Shown here: piece by piece, positions 11,471-23,004 of the stretch
Layout of the letters: every line of letters starts with the position of its first letter
Position numbering within the stretch: the first letter of the stretch is position 1
Assembly: GCF_019175385.1 (NCBI RefSeq)
Contig: NC_083348.1
Location: 1,999,001 to 2,063,000 of the forward strand
From: Lycium barbarum
Lineage: Eukaryota > Streptophyta > Magnoliopsida > Solanales > Solanaceae
Length of the DNA: 64,000 bases
Reading direction: 5' to 3'
The notes under the pieces: generated by a model
The model's input: the letters and a program-made list of their open reading frames with translations, nothing else
Database searches by the model: none
Told to the model about the DNA's origin: nothing
Program-made: the position numbers and the translations under genes

Positions 11471-12161
11471 ATTAAGATCAAGTGTAGTATCTACTTCCCA
11501 GCACAAAACTTCATCTTATTGCCATCTGTGCTTCTAAGAGAGATTACAGAGAAGAAGCAGAGTTAATACTGCCATGGCTGCAACCGTTGGTTGGCTAACA
11601 GGAAAGACCTTCCGACTGGTATTGCCAAGCTAGGCAAGGTACCAACTCTTATCTTTTCCACTCTTCATGTTCATTATGAATAATATTTTTTTTTTTCATT
11701 AAACTTTAAAAGAATATTTTCGCACAGATACTGAGAGATAATATAATATTTAAATAGCAACACAAGTATCTTTTTTGTGCAAATCGCCTGAGAGTAGCAG
11801 TTCTGCATGCCTAACAGCCTAAGACAAGTAGATGACGAAACATTTCAGCATGGCAATCAGTACCAACAGACTTCTATCCAGTGCCACATGAATTCTGTCC
11901 TTTTTCACCTCTGTTTTCCCGAGTACAGCTTAAATGCATTGATAGGCCAAATAGTTGACTCTTATTAAATGCAAGTATCTGAAGTGTCTCTAAGACATGA
12001 AATACACTGGTCCTTGGGATTTACCAAGTTGTGGCTAATTGATAATAGAAATACTAGAGACATTATAACATAACCGCTAGAATTAAGCATAATGACCACC
12101 AGAAAGAACGGAAATCCACGGTGGCCAGACTGCCTCAAAATAGAAACTTTACACAACACAA

Positions 12162-15100
12162 CTACTTCACTATGCAAATCTTGATAACTGACGCAGCACC
12201 AATCCGATGAAGAACCACAACAGAATCACCAAGCTTGCATAGCCCTTTCTCTGTGGCCGATTTCAAGGAAGCTTCCAAGATCACCTCAGTTGATTCAGCA
12301 TCAGTGGCCTTTGCCGAGCCTTCGGCGAGAAGTGGAATCAAACCCCTATATATCAAGCTATGCCTAGCTGGAGTCTCATCACTGATGGACCAATCAAAAG
12401 AATCAGTTGTTAAAACAGGCACAACGACGGACAGAATTGGAACAGCGGGCCTATATTTGGCAACCAGCTTGGCAGTGGTCCCACCACGTGTCAAGACAGC
12501 AATGAGTTTTGCTTGAGCCTTGTTAGCAACACGGACAGCTGAAGATGCAAGACTCTCAAGTGGGCTCATGGGTAGTGGGGTAGACCTTATCATCTCCTTG
12601 AAGATAGCCCCATAGTCAAGCGAAGACTCTGCCTCAATACAAATTCGTGCCATGATTTTTACTGCCAGCTCTGGATAAGCCCCAGCTGCACTCTCCCCAC
12701 TGAGCATAACACAATCAGTACCATCCAGGACGGCATTAGCCACATCAGTCGCCTCGGCACGAGTAGGCCGTGGAGACTTGATCATTGACTCAAGCATCTG
12801 AGTCGCAGTCACCACAGGCTTGCCAACAAGATTACATTTGTATATCATCATTTTCTGGGCCAAGAAAATCTTCTCCACTGGGATTTCCATTCCAAGATCA
12901 CCTCGAGCAACCATAAAAGAATCTGTCTCACGAAGGATTTCATCAAAGTTGACAACTCCCTCTTGATTCTCAACCTTCAACCCAAACCCAAAAAAAAAAA
13001 AAAAAAAAAAAAAGAATCACTATGTGATATACATTCGACGAGCATTTGCCTACCCTTGTTGAACAAAACCAGCATACCAAAACATTCCACGCCCATTCCC
13101 AGCAAGCAAGCACATGTGTGTGCGCGCACACAAAAGAAATCAAAATAAAACAGACTTTCAAGCCAAAAAAATTACAAGGAGAATAGTCCAATGTAAAGAT
13201 CGTCTTCAAGGGAGATGATTATAAAATACTATTAGACAAATCAACCAAACTGCAGAAAGAAGCTTATGTACCTTTGACATTAATTGTATGCGCTTGGCAT
13301 GTGGGCCAAGAACCTTGCGAACATTGACAAGGTCAGAGCCCTTGCGCACAAATGAAAGAGCAATCATGTCAATATTGTTGGGAACACCCCAATCCAGGAT
13401 ATCTTCCTTGTCCTTCTCCGTAAGAGTTGGGAGATCTACAACTACACCTGGAAGGTTTACATTCTTTCTCTCACCTAAAGTGGCAGTATTCTCGCAGCGG
13501 CATCTCACTGTTCCAGCAGCTGGATCACATGACAAAACAGTAAGGGTTATGGTACCATCTGCACACAAGATGGTGTTGCCAGCCTTCAAGTCTACTGCCA
13601 ACTTCTGGTAGCTCATCGCAATCAATTTTTCATCTCCTTTTATGGTATAGTCAGTGGTTACAGTGATCTCTTGCCCTTCCTTTAGCAGAATAGCTTTTCC
13701 ATCCTTCAAGAAACCAGTACGAATTTCTGGTCCCTGCAAAGTATGTACACAGTTCACTGTTTAAGCAACAAGTCCGTGATATAGCACAGTACATGGAGAA
13801 AGAAGTGAAAGTTTCAACTCAGATTTGTTTATATATCATTACTTCTAATCCAGTACAATGACTATTAAGAACCAGAAACAAGTAGCTGTCCATACCTTAT
13901 AATAAATGGGAACTGATATGACAAAGGTGAAGATAAAAATTACATAATCCCACAAATAGAATATTTCTAGGTGAACTTCTCATTTCAAATATTCATTTAA
14001 GATAAGATGTATCCTCCCTGGACAAAAGCAAGAGCAAAGGATGCACGCGACCACGACGACAACTGCTACTATGCTCAATCTCAAACAGAAGTTGGAATCA
14101 ACCATTTATATCAAAAGCGAGAGCAAGGTGTACCCGGTCGCTTATTACTGAAGTGATCACTCAAAACGAAAAAGCGCAAATCATGGAAAGCAACAGGTGA
14201 GCGCGTCGGTGCAATTTATTTCCTTATTTAAAGGCATAACTAACCAAAAAGGATGAAAGAAGAAATAACTTACAACACATGCATCTGGACAATTTGTTTC
14301 CAAGCTACTGCAAATTCAACCCCTATTTAAAGGGGGAAAATTTACAAAACATGGAACGAAGCGCAGAGTTGGATTCGCAGCTACTCTAGAAGATCAAGTT
14401 GCATTCTGCAATCACTTCCAGGTAACTCCTCCTCCTCATGAAGCAGTTCGACTTTACTGAGGGGTCACCCAAAATGAAAAAGCGCAAATCATGCAAAGAG
14501 ACGAGCAAGCACATCGATGCAATTCTTTTCCTTCTTTAAATACATGATTTACCACAAAATGCCCAAAAAAAAAGGAATAAAACACATACCCACAGTGTAT
14601 CTCCCAGCTACTCCAAAATTCTTTCCTTATTTAAAGAGGCAACAAAAAACAGAGGAACTTACTTACAAAATATGGCACAAGCGGCAAAGTTGGACAGGCA
14701 ACTATCTACTATCTAGAAGATCAAGTTGCATTCGGCAATGACTTCCAGGTAACTCCACCTTTTATGAAGTAGACTTGGGTCTACCTGTTTTTTTTTTTTT
14801 TTTTCTTTGTTCTTTTGGCTCAAAGTTCTTTTTGTTTTTCTCGTTTCCGAAGCAACACCATCTTTGCTATTTTAATACCATCTCTAAATGTTGTCGCTGT
14901 TCTGTTGGATGTAATTTAGTGTCATCTCATTTGTTCTATTATTGGTTAATTAGTAATTACTTCTTATCAGAATATTATAGCATTATGCAAAGTCCTGCTA
15001 TTAAAATGCTATTATCACAGGAATCTGCAATATTTTTATTAACAAATTAGTGATCTGAAGTTGGTCAACTAAGCAAAGACTAATGTCCATATTTGTTTTT

Positions 15101-16151
15101 TATTATTGCTCTCTGACAAAGTGATGTAGACAAATATATTAAATTGAGTGGCCGTCACTTTCTGTTGCTGGGAATCGATCACAGAATGCATGCAGTAAAC
15201 ACGTCCGAATGACAATTGTACAGAAGTGAACTAACAGAAAATTGAATCTTTATGTTACTTAACTACTTCTTTACTGAACTTAACAACGATGAGAAATACA
15301 AAAAAGAACACACAGTCCAGACCACTATACAGAAGTGAAATAACATCACATTGACTCTATTTTACCTGGTAACTAGTTCGTTAATGAACTTCTCACACAA
15401 TGAGAATTACATCTATCACCATTTAGTAACACCGTATCCAGAAGATTTCAATTTACATATTTATCTGTAAAGTGATGTTGCTTATCTTTTGAAATATATT
15501 GCTTGGTGTTTAAGTATTTCTTTTATGCTTAGAGGAAAGATCACTTAAATAACTATGTTTATATGTTCTAAAAAGGAAGTAAATCACTACCTAATTACAA
15601 TAGGAGTAAACTAAGACACGTACTATGTTTACATATATTCTAGAATATTCACAAGGATTCCAATAAGGTTAATATTGCTTATCCATAAACTAGATCTCCT
15701 GGAAGCCCTTACTGAACAACGCTATCAAGAGGAACAAGGACAACTGCGAGATTGAAGAACTTCTCTTCTAGGGCAATTAGCCAGTGATCAGTTTCACTCG
15801 TATCTAGTACCCATTTGTGAAGATACTGATAGAAGCACAAATAAGAACATGAGAAATTGCAAAAGAACGAAAATATATGCTTCACATTCAAACCTTTGTA
15901 TCAAGCATGAGAGCACACAGGATCTGAGTATTATGCATAGCAATTTTCAGATTGTTCAAGGTCTCCTGATGGTACTCGTGTGTCCCATGGGAAAAGTTAA
16001 ACCTGGCAACATTCATTCCGGCACGAAGAAGCTTCTCTAGCATTGGCACTGACCGAGATGCAGGCCCTAAAGTGCATACAATCTTTGTCTTAGGGATACG
16101 GCCATCATGTGGGAGCTCCTTCAAAATTCCGTCAATATCAATGTTGGACAT
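12162..16151 (-). CDS. Cytosolic pyruvate kinase (three coding exons, 510 aa)
   Basis: The enzyme makes pyruvate and ATP from phosphoenolpyruvate and ADP, the last step of glycolysis in the cytosol. Coding exons on the minus strand are 16151-15894, 13733-13272 and 12974-12162, all joined in phase 0 at GT/AG introns of 2160 and 297 bp. The product has 86+154+270 = 510 residues, the length I recall for potato cytosolic pyruvate kinase. The start MSNIDIDGILKELP has no transit peptide. FNFSHG (51-56) follows the catalytic Arg50. DTKGPEIRTG at 84-93 keeps Glu89 of potassium-dependent enzymes. The active-site signature IQLMSKVENQEG spans the exon 2/3 junction with Lys240 as the last residue of exon 2. 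Glu242 and Asp266 (ARGDLGME) are the expected metal ligands, and TATQ is at 296-299. The C-terminal domain is complete. No damage is visible. Stop TAG is at 12162-12164. The exon 3 acceptor is preceded by a T-rich tract with an unusually long homopolymer. Confidence 0.96.
14150..14757. repeat. Tandem duplication (about 0.31-0.33 kb unit) in pyruvate kinase intron 1
   Basis: Two direct copies share AAAAAGCGCAAATCATG (14169 and 14477), a TTTCCTT(A/C)TTTAAA-type stretch, and GATCAAGTTGCATTC followed by ACTTCCAGGTAACTCC (about 14391 and 14718). Point differences and small indels separate them. Confidence 0.75.
15221..15420. repeat. Short diverged tandem duplication in pyruvate kinase intron 1
   Basis: Two units of about 110 bp both begin TACAGAAGTGAA(C/A)TAACA. 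Both then run through a TTAC...AACT...TTCGTTAATGAACTT-like stretch to an ATGAGAA(A/T)TAC end. Confidence 0.5.
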
Positions 16152-16157
16152 TTTCTT

Positions 16158-17345
16158 CTGTCTGTTGAAAAAATGAAAAGTCACTCTCTTTTCAGGAGCA
16201 AATACAAGTAGCTAATTACCTCCACGAATTATCCATAGAGTAGAGTACTAAGACAGAACACAGCTATTACCTGAATTGCCTTATACATTCCCTAGAACTG
16301 TAAATGAGAAGACGTCCATAGTCCACTATCTTTGAACTTTTGCTCAAAATAATCCTATATCTTTCATGCACTCATGCAGAGCTCTACTAGTCCATATTCT
16401 TTAATAAAGTAATGCAGTTTTAGTCCCAACGGAGAGAACCTCACTTGAGGTCTTATCATGTTGTCATCAGTGTTAGAACAAGAGCTTGTCAAGGATACTG
16501 TGTTGACCAGCTGGTTAAACTTGTTATGCCAGAAAGTGGCTTTGTATATGGTGGGGAAGTATCAAGTTTTTAAACTGGATATGAATAGGCAAATAGGGTA
16601 GTCAGCTTATCTACCTTACTTTCTGTCTTTTTGGTCTCTTGCTCTAAGGATTTCAACTCCCTAGCATGATTATAGAACCTTCATTATGAGTCTGCTATTT
16701 TTTTTTCCAACTCACTCCTAATATGTATTTCATTCATTGAGGGGATATGTATAGTATATATGGCATGCAAAATCTTGTCCGAATCATTTACGATTATTCC
16801 TCACGATTCTTCTTGCTTTTGTAAAAGCATTTGTATGGGCATCAAATTCCACTAATGGTCACAAATAGCCATCTTTTCTACTTTAATTTCCTCAATTTTA
16901 GTGCATACTTTTTCACAGATGGACGGACTGAAACTTCCCTTTTCATAAGGATCAAGAGATACCAAAATCAAAATGAAAATAAACTATTTATTGGATGCAG
17001 TTAGAATTATGTCACAGTTTTTATATAGTTGTTTCATCTTAGTTTCATTTTTGCTGATTTAGGATTGTGACTAAAACTGCACCACTAAGTGTGAAAGATA
17101 TAGGATTATTTTGAGCCCAAGTCCAAAGATAGTGGGCCTTTTTCTCTCAACTGTAAATCTAAATTTTTAATATGCTAAACTTGGGTAAAAAAGTTGCTAA
17201 GAGAAATCTCAGAGTAAGCCAAACGAGCAATAACTAAACGAGCAATAACTAGAATGGAAGTGTAAGAAGCAAGAAGAGAAGCGGACTCACCGAAGCTAAA
17301 GTTGAACTTCACCCTTTCTCCACAATACTACTGTCCTGCTATATT
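16158..17345 (-). promoter_or_regulatory. Probable 5' UTR exon and leader intron of pyruvate kinase
   Basis: On the minus strand a strong donor (GCTTCG/GTGAGTCC, intron start 17290) ends a leader-like stretch at about 17291-17345. An acceptor CAG lies 7-12 bp upstream of the start codon (CAACAGACAG, near 16158-16163). This predicts a 5' UTR intron of about 1.1 kb, a common arrangement in highly expressed plant genes. The transcription start is not determined. Confidence 0.45.
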
Positions 17346-17680
17346 AATCTTTAATCTTATCACTACAGCAAGGGATAAAGTAGGGACACCACCTCTTCTT
17401 TTCGCTCCCTCAGTTATTGATATATTATAATTTTAGCCCCTCTGCTAAGTTAACTAGATGATGAAAGTCTGTGCCAGCCTAACACAAAAAATTGCATCAT
17501 ATTTTTTTTCAGTTTGTCTAAAAAAAAATGATATATTTTTATGTTTAGAAATCATTTAACTTGAAACTTCAAGTTTCAAAAATCTTTCCTTTCTTTTTTA
17601 AACTTCGTGCCTAATCAAACTATCTCACATGAATTAGAATAGAGAGAATACCTTTTAGTAATATAATTATGGAATTTTTA

Positions 17681-18725
17681 TTATAGAAAGTATTATAATT
17701 CAATTAATTGAAAATATCAATAAATTATTTTATTTAGTCCGCTTCTTCTATATATGACTTTCCTAGTTTGGTTCTCCAATTGAAAGATTTGAAATACACC
17801 TTCTCCTATCGAGTTTCGTGTCATTATCTCTTTCTACTCAACAATACTAAAAAGCGCTTTCATGTGTTAGCATCTGCTGTAGACTTATAGTCTTAATTTT
17901 TTAAGTATAGACCAACTTCATCATTTTAAGAAAATATGTGTATACGTTTCTTGACCGTTTATAATTCATCTTCTTGATGTTATTCCTCATTATTTGTGTG
18001 AGACGTATGTTTCTAAAATTAGTCTATTTTTATCCTTACCCAAAGGTATAAGTTTTAAATCCTTTGGTTTTATGATTTCTTTAGTGGCTTTTATGTTCAA
18101 TATAAATCGCTATTTTTTTTCCTGAATTTCTCTTCTTTAAATTTTCTCTAAGCGTACCTTTGTCATTTTCTGAACTTATTATCATTATTTAAATATCCTA
18201 TTTTTTTATAGAAATTATTATAATTCAATTAATTAAAAATATCAATAAATTATTCTACTTAGTGCGCTTTTTCCATATATGACTTTCCTAGTTTGGTTCT
18301 CCAATCGAAAGATTTGAAATACACCTTCTCCTACCGACTTTCATGTCATCATCTCTTTCTACTCAACAACACTGAAAAACGTTTTCATGCATTAGCATAG
18401 GTTGTGGTCTTAAATTTTTAAGTATAGACCAACTTCATCATTTTAAGAAAATATGTGTATATGTTTCTTGACCGTTTATATTTCGTCTTCTTGATATTAT
18501 TCCTTATTATTTGTGTGAGACTTGTGTGTCTAAAATTAGTGCATTTTTATCCTTACCCAAAGGTATAAGTTTTAAATCTTTTGGTTTTATGACTTCTTTA
18601 GCGGTTTTGTGTACAATTTAAATCCTTATTTCTTTTTTCCCGAATTTTTCTTCTTTAAATTTTCTCTAAGCGTACCTTTACCACTTTCTGGACTTATTAT
18701 CATTATTTAAATGTCCTTTTTTTTG
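17681..18725. repeat. Tandem duplication of about 520 bp upstream of pyruvate kinase
   Basis: Copy 1 is about 17681-18200 and copy 2 about 18206-18725, in direct orientation. Shared landmarks include ATATATGACTTTCCTAGTTT, GAAAGATTTGAAATACACC, AGTATAGACCAACTTCATC, TTATCCTTACCCAAAGGTAT and TTATTATCATTATTTAAAT. Spacing is 525 bp at the start and 518 bp at the end, so small indels have accumulated. I see no coding potential. Confidence 0.88.
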
Positions 18726-18780
18726 CAATTGTTTCCTACTTCTTCACGTAAACTCCATCTTCATTTTTTTATTTTAATTA

Positions 18781-18840
18781 ACTATTATAGAAGAGTGGGT
18801 GGACGACGATCCCATGCTCAACTCACTCTTCTATAATAGT
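18781..18840. repeat. Perfect 17-bp inverted repeat (hairpin, 26-nt loop)
   Basis: ACTATTATAGAAGAGTG (18781-18797) is exactly matched by its reverse complement at 18824-18840. The 26-nt loop includes GGTGGACGACGATCCCATG. It lies between the 520-bp duplication and the hAT-like element. Confidence 0.95.
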
Positions 18841-18901
18841 AAAAAATAGGTTCACTATTTAACTTTCATTTACACTACCGTGTAATTACTACCCTAGTAA
18901 T

Positions 18902-19663
18902 TAAGGGTGGACGTTCGGGCTATGGGATTGGATATGAAATTTTTGATCTGGATATTCGATTTTCGAATTGAAGAAATTACAACCCAAATCCAATCCAAAT
19001 AAGTTCAGATTGGATTGGATATTTTAAGTTCGGTTTCGAATTATTCGGTTTGGATATTTTGGATTTTTAGATTTGACTCTTGAGACTTGAGGCAAATTTA
19101 TTAGGAACGAAATTCATGTGTTAGTTCCACAGAGGTAAATCTAAATCTTAGTAGCTCAGTAAAAAAAGTCTTCTAGTTCAAATTAGGATTAACAAATCCA
19201 AGTCATGTCCAGCATAGTAAATCCATGCCAAATAAAAGCATTCTGAAAAAGTGAAAATGAACAAAATAAAATCTAAGTAGTCATCTGGAAAAATGACAAA
19301 GAACTCTGTCGTGGGTGACACTAACATGAGATTTTGAGACTTGAGTATGTTATATTTAATTTAGTAAAGAATTGTATATTGGACTTAATATTTTAATGGG
19401 TAGAGCCTTAGGTACTAATCTATTGGACCTTTAGAAACTAGACTTATTAGTACTGGGCACATATGATACAGGTAGGGCTAGATATAAAGTATAAAAAATT
19501 TGGATTTTCGGATATCCAAAAATCCGTAATACTAAATTCATATCCAATCCGAAATCCATAATTTTTTTTAAAAAAATCTGAAGTCCAATCCATAATTCAA
19601 ATATCCAAACCAAATATTTAAAAAATTTGAATTTCAGATTGACCCAAACTGTGTCCACCCCAA
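18902..19663. mobile_element. hAT-like non-autonomous element (762 bp)
   Basis: A perfect 8-bp target duplication CTAGTAAT lies at 18894-18901 and 19664-19671. Ends are TAAGGGTGGAC and the inverse of TTGGGGTGGAC. Subterminal regions (18930-19070 and 19495-19640) are filled with ATCCAA/TTGGAT and TTCGGAT/ATCCGAA motifs in both orientations, but the motif differs from the ACCGAAC family. There is no transposase frame. It inserted into a fragment resembling the end of the Harbinger-like family (ACACCAATTCCAATTAC at 19673). Confidence 0.85.
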
Positions 19664-20214
19664 CTAGTAATTACACCAATTCCAATTACTAGGTGGCTTT
19701 GAAATGTGTGAATTTAATCTTTAGACCTAATAAATAAATGTTAACTATTACACCATCCATTATAAAATACTTATCAGTTTTCGATTTTCGAGATTTAAAC
19801 TACACTAACTTTAACAAAATGTTGAGATATATTTTCTCACCATATTGATATAAGAAAGAATTACAATTTATAATACTTTTCGTATAGATTTCGAATATTA
19901 AATTAATTCAATCTAATTTAATTATGAAGATTATCAAATTAACTCCCATAAAAAGGAAAGTGACAATTACTTTGGAAACGGAGGAAGTATTTTATAACTA
20001 CCAAACTGACCATGAAGACTCAGATTTTAGGTCAAAGGTTAAAGTAAAATGAATGAAAAATGAGTAAAGATAAAAAAAATAAAAAAAAAATAAAAATAAA
20101 AAAAAAGTGTAGACTTTTCAAGGTTGGGTGCTTCCTCTTCTCTCTTTTTTTTTTTTTAATTCATCTCACAAGTTCTCGCTTTTCAACCTTAAACGTTGGT
20201 TAATAATATATATA

Positions 20215-22883
20215 TATTTTCCAAATTAATAATATTTTAATTAATTATAAAAATTAAACGTAAATGCTTTTTTGTGAGAACATCATGGATTGGATGTTTA
20301 ACAAAAAAATTAATATTTATAAATATAACGTCATAACATTATTTAAATGTTTGACCAAAAATAATTACTATAAGTGAAAAATAAACAACATGTAATGAGA
20401 AATAACAAGTCAATAGTATTAATACAAATAAAATAAAATATAAAATATAATCTAAATTCAAAATCCAAAAGAAAAATTTTAACATGGCACTCTTATGTCA
20501 AATTTCAGCATTACATAAGTAAGTTCTAACGTAACTTAAGTAAATATATAATTTAAAAGAAAGGGAAAGTAAAAGTCTATAACCTCATTCACAACGAAAT
20601 TCTACTGTAATAACGTCACTCATTATATGTCAAGTTTGTTAATGACTCACTCTTTCTAATATTAAGAGATGTAGTTTTAAAAAATTAAAATAATAACACA
20701 ATTATGCTAAATGAATAAAAAAAAATACGAGCAATTATATGGGACCACAAGAAGTAAAGGTTGGGAATGAGAACAGAAGAAATGAAAGATAAATAATATA
20801 AAAATAAAAATATATTTTAAAATAGAAATAATTAAAAATAAAAAATAAAAAATAAATTAAAATAATAGAAATAAAAAAAAATTAAAATTAAACAAAAAAG
20901 AAAGAAAATAAAAATAACCCTGTCATTACAGGACATAATTACACCCAATTCTCAACTCCCTTGAAAATTGGAAAATGTAATTACATCCTCTCAATTACAT
21001 ACACCCAATTCTCACCTAACCAAGTAATTATTTGGTCAGACAAACAGGGGCAATTTGCACGATTGTCCTTATTCGGGGGGTGGTCTTTAATTTTTGACCT
21101 TCTGTAAAAACCCCTTGGTTCCGGGTTCAAACTCCCACTCAATCAAAAATTTAAAAAATATTCGCAAGACAGAGTTTTGCTACCTTTCAGCAGAGTTTCA
21201 AACTTTATCTTAAGGTTGAGTTTGATTGCAAACTGTACCTGATCAGACATAGTTTGACTACAAACTCTACTTAAGGCAGAGTTTTGCCTTCAGACATAAG
21301 ACAAAACTCTGCCTTAAAGAAAAGGTTTGCATTAAGACAATTTTTTTTGTAAAATTTACTTGGCATAGGTTCCATTATTACCTATTTATGGAACATAACT
21401 AAACTTTTCAATAATTATATTTAGTAGCTAAAATATATCATATTTACTTCACATAGCTACCATGTTTTTACCACTCATCTGATAACTTCCCACTCCCCTA
21501 AATTTAAGCAAAAAAAAAACGTGTCTCTCTCCTACATCCTAAATACACGCCATTATTCACCATATCCATTACTTTCCTCCAATTTCAAATCAGTTTTTCA
21601 ATTATTCAACTTCTTTTTTTATCTCTAATTAACTACTCATTGATTTCTCTCACGTTTCAAATCTAATTCCCAAAATAAAGTAAGATTCTATACAGATTTT
21701 TATTTTTTACCGTGTATTTAACCTATATTTTTGGGTGTTTTTTTTTTGGACCTATGTTGAACAATAGCATAGTTGGTTGTGACTTTTGTTGCTGTTTTTT
21801 CATTTTGGACATATTGTTTCATGTGCAGTAATCTTTTTTAGGATGATTAATATTGAACACCACCTTATGATTTTTATATTGTTGTTTCTTTCAAGTATGT
21901 TATTTTTTCAATGCATAAATAACATTTTTCATTATCTGTGACATGTATTCATTTATCAAAGTAGTATATATAACCATTTAAATACAGTCGATATATACAG
22001 AAAATATAACTCAGATATATTCCATAAGTCCATTTTTAAAATTACAGTTTGTTACAAAATTTAAAATTTCATCTAAATACACTTCAAATATATGTAAAAT
22101 ATATATCAAATATAGTTAACAGTAAACCAGAATAAGTATTATATACCAGATCAGACAAAATGCAACTAAAATATAGCCAAAATATATACGAAAATACAAC
22201 TATTAAATCATACAACGAAATACAACTATTAGCCAAAATGTTCACTGGTTTGATATTGTTATTTTTCAAAGGTTTTTCAACCTTTTTATTTTTGGTTAAA
22301 AATATGATTGTAATGTTTGAATTCAATTTTTTTTGAATTTGTTAGCTGTTTGAATGAGATATGGAATCAGATATGGAATGGGAGGATATTTGCGTGAATC
22401 AGGGAACAATATAACTGATTCTAATTAAAATTGAAACAAATTTTGTTCATAAATATAGCACTGTCAATTAGACTCGCGTCTGTATTTCCGCTATATTTAT
22501 GCTATATTTTGATATACCCGACTACTAGATAAATATAGAGTCATCTAGTTACGAATTGTAAATATAGAATATGTAGTTATAAGTTGTTAGAAAGAGTTAA
22601 AAGGTAGTTGTTTGTGAAAATTTTACTTTTTTTTTACTCAGTTGCAATTTTGCAGAACTCTGCCTTAAAGCCTAACTTTTGCTATAAAACTCTGTCTTAT
22701 GATTTTTTTATTAAACTGAAATTCGAATTCCAAATCTCATAATATTAGGCGAAGGATAAAAATTAAAGACACTCGGCTTTGAAGGGCACTCCGCACACAA
22801 AAATGAACAAAGAGGCCAAAAAGTGTGGCAATCCAATTACACCAATTCCAATTACTTGGGTGGGTAGCTTTCCAGACAGACCC
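20215..22883. mobile_element. Harbinger-like element, copy 1 (left end unclear, interrupted)
   Basis: About 800 bp (20215-21045) runs colinear with 61010-61830 in the second copy. Shared stretches include ATTAATATTTATAAATATAA, AAGTCTATAACCTCATT and AATTACACCCAATTCTCA. The right terminus resumes at about 22827, after an insertion, and ends CTTTCCAGACAGACCC at 22883 followed by TTA. That fits the TIR GGG(T/C)CTGTNTGG and the 3-bp TTA/TAA target site of PIF/Harbinger elements. The left end was not found. The right end lies 121 bp before the start codon of the following gene. Confidence 0.6.
21050..22826. mobile_element. Probable Mutator-like element with long diverged inverted ends
   Basis: This block splits the Harbinger-like copy. 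The left end reads ...GTGGTCTTTAATTTTTGACC and the right end contains the inverse of GTGTCTTTAATTTTTATCC. Both flanks carry inverse copies of the AAGGCAGAGTTTTGC type (about 21270 and 22660). Flanking (G/T)GGCAAT(TT/CC) could be a worn 9-bp target duplication. The interior is AT-rich with no protein that I recognise. Confidence 0.4.
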
Positions 22884-23004
22884 TTAATGTGTTTCCCCTC
22901 GAAAAGATAGCTGAGAGCATTGGATGTCCTGTTGGTGCTAAATGCTATAGCCTCCTAATCGTACACTAGTCTTTGTGGTTCCTGCCGGCAACAATCAGTG
23001 CTCC
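22884..23004 (+). promoter_or_regulatory. Promoter-proximal/5' leader segment of the chloroplast-protein gene
   Basis: Only about 120 bp separate the transposon end from the start codon. CTATAG (22948) is a weak TATA-like motif. The chosen ATG at 23005 is in good context (CTCCATGG) and opens a transit-peptide-like sequence. An in-frame upstream GTG extension is not needed. Confidence 0.4.

Larger units (their letters stand above)
9190..11660. repeat. Diverged direct duplication (9190-9660 and 11010-11660)
   Basis: Both copies contain CCAAGAAACTA(C/G)TGCTTT...ATAGAAATTAC near their start and GGAAACACCATAAC in the middle. Near the end they share a stretch of the type TTCCGA(T/C)TGGT(C/A)TTGCCAAGC, followed by a CATTATGA(A/T)T-type tract. 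They run in the same order and orientation about 1.9 kb apart and are clearly diverged. The DNA between and around them holds no convincing gene. Poly-C and poly-A runs also occur (for example poly-C at about 10658-10675). Confidence 0.6.

Noticed and set aside
12235..13611. Plus-strand open frames across the pyruvate kinase exons
   Set aside because: They are antisense shadows of a well-conserved minus-strand gene and have no motifs.
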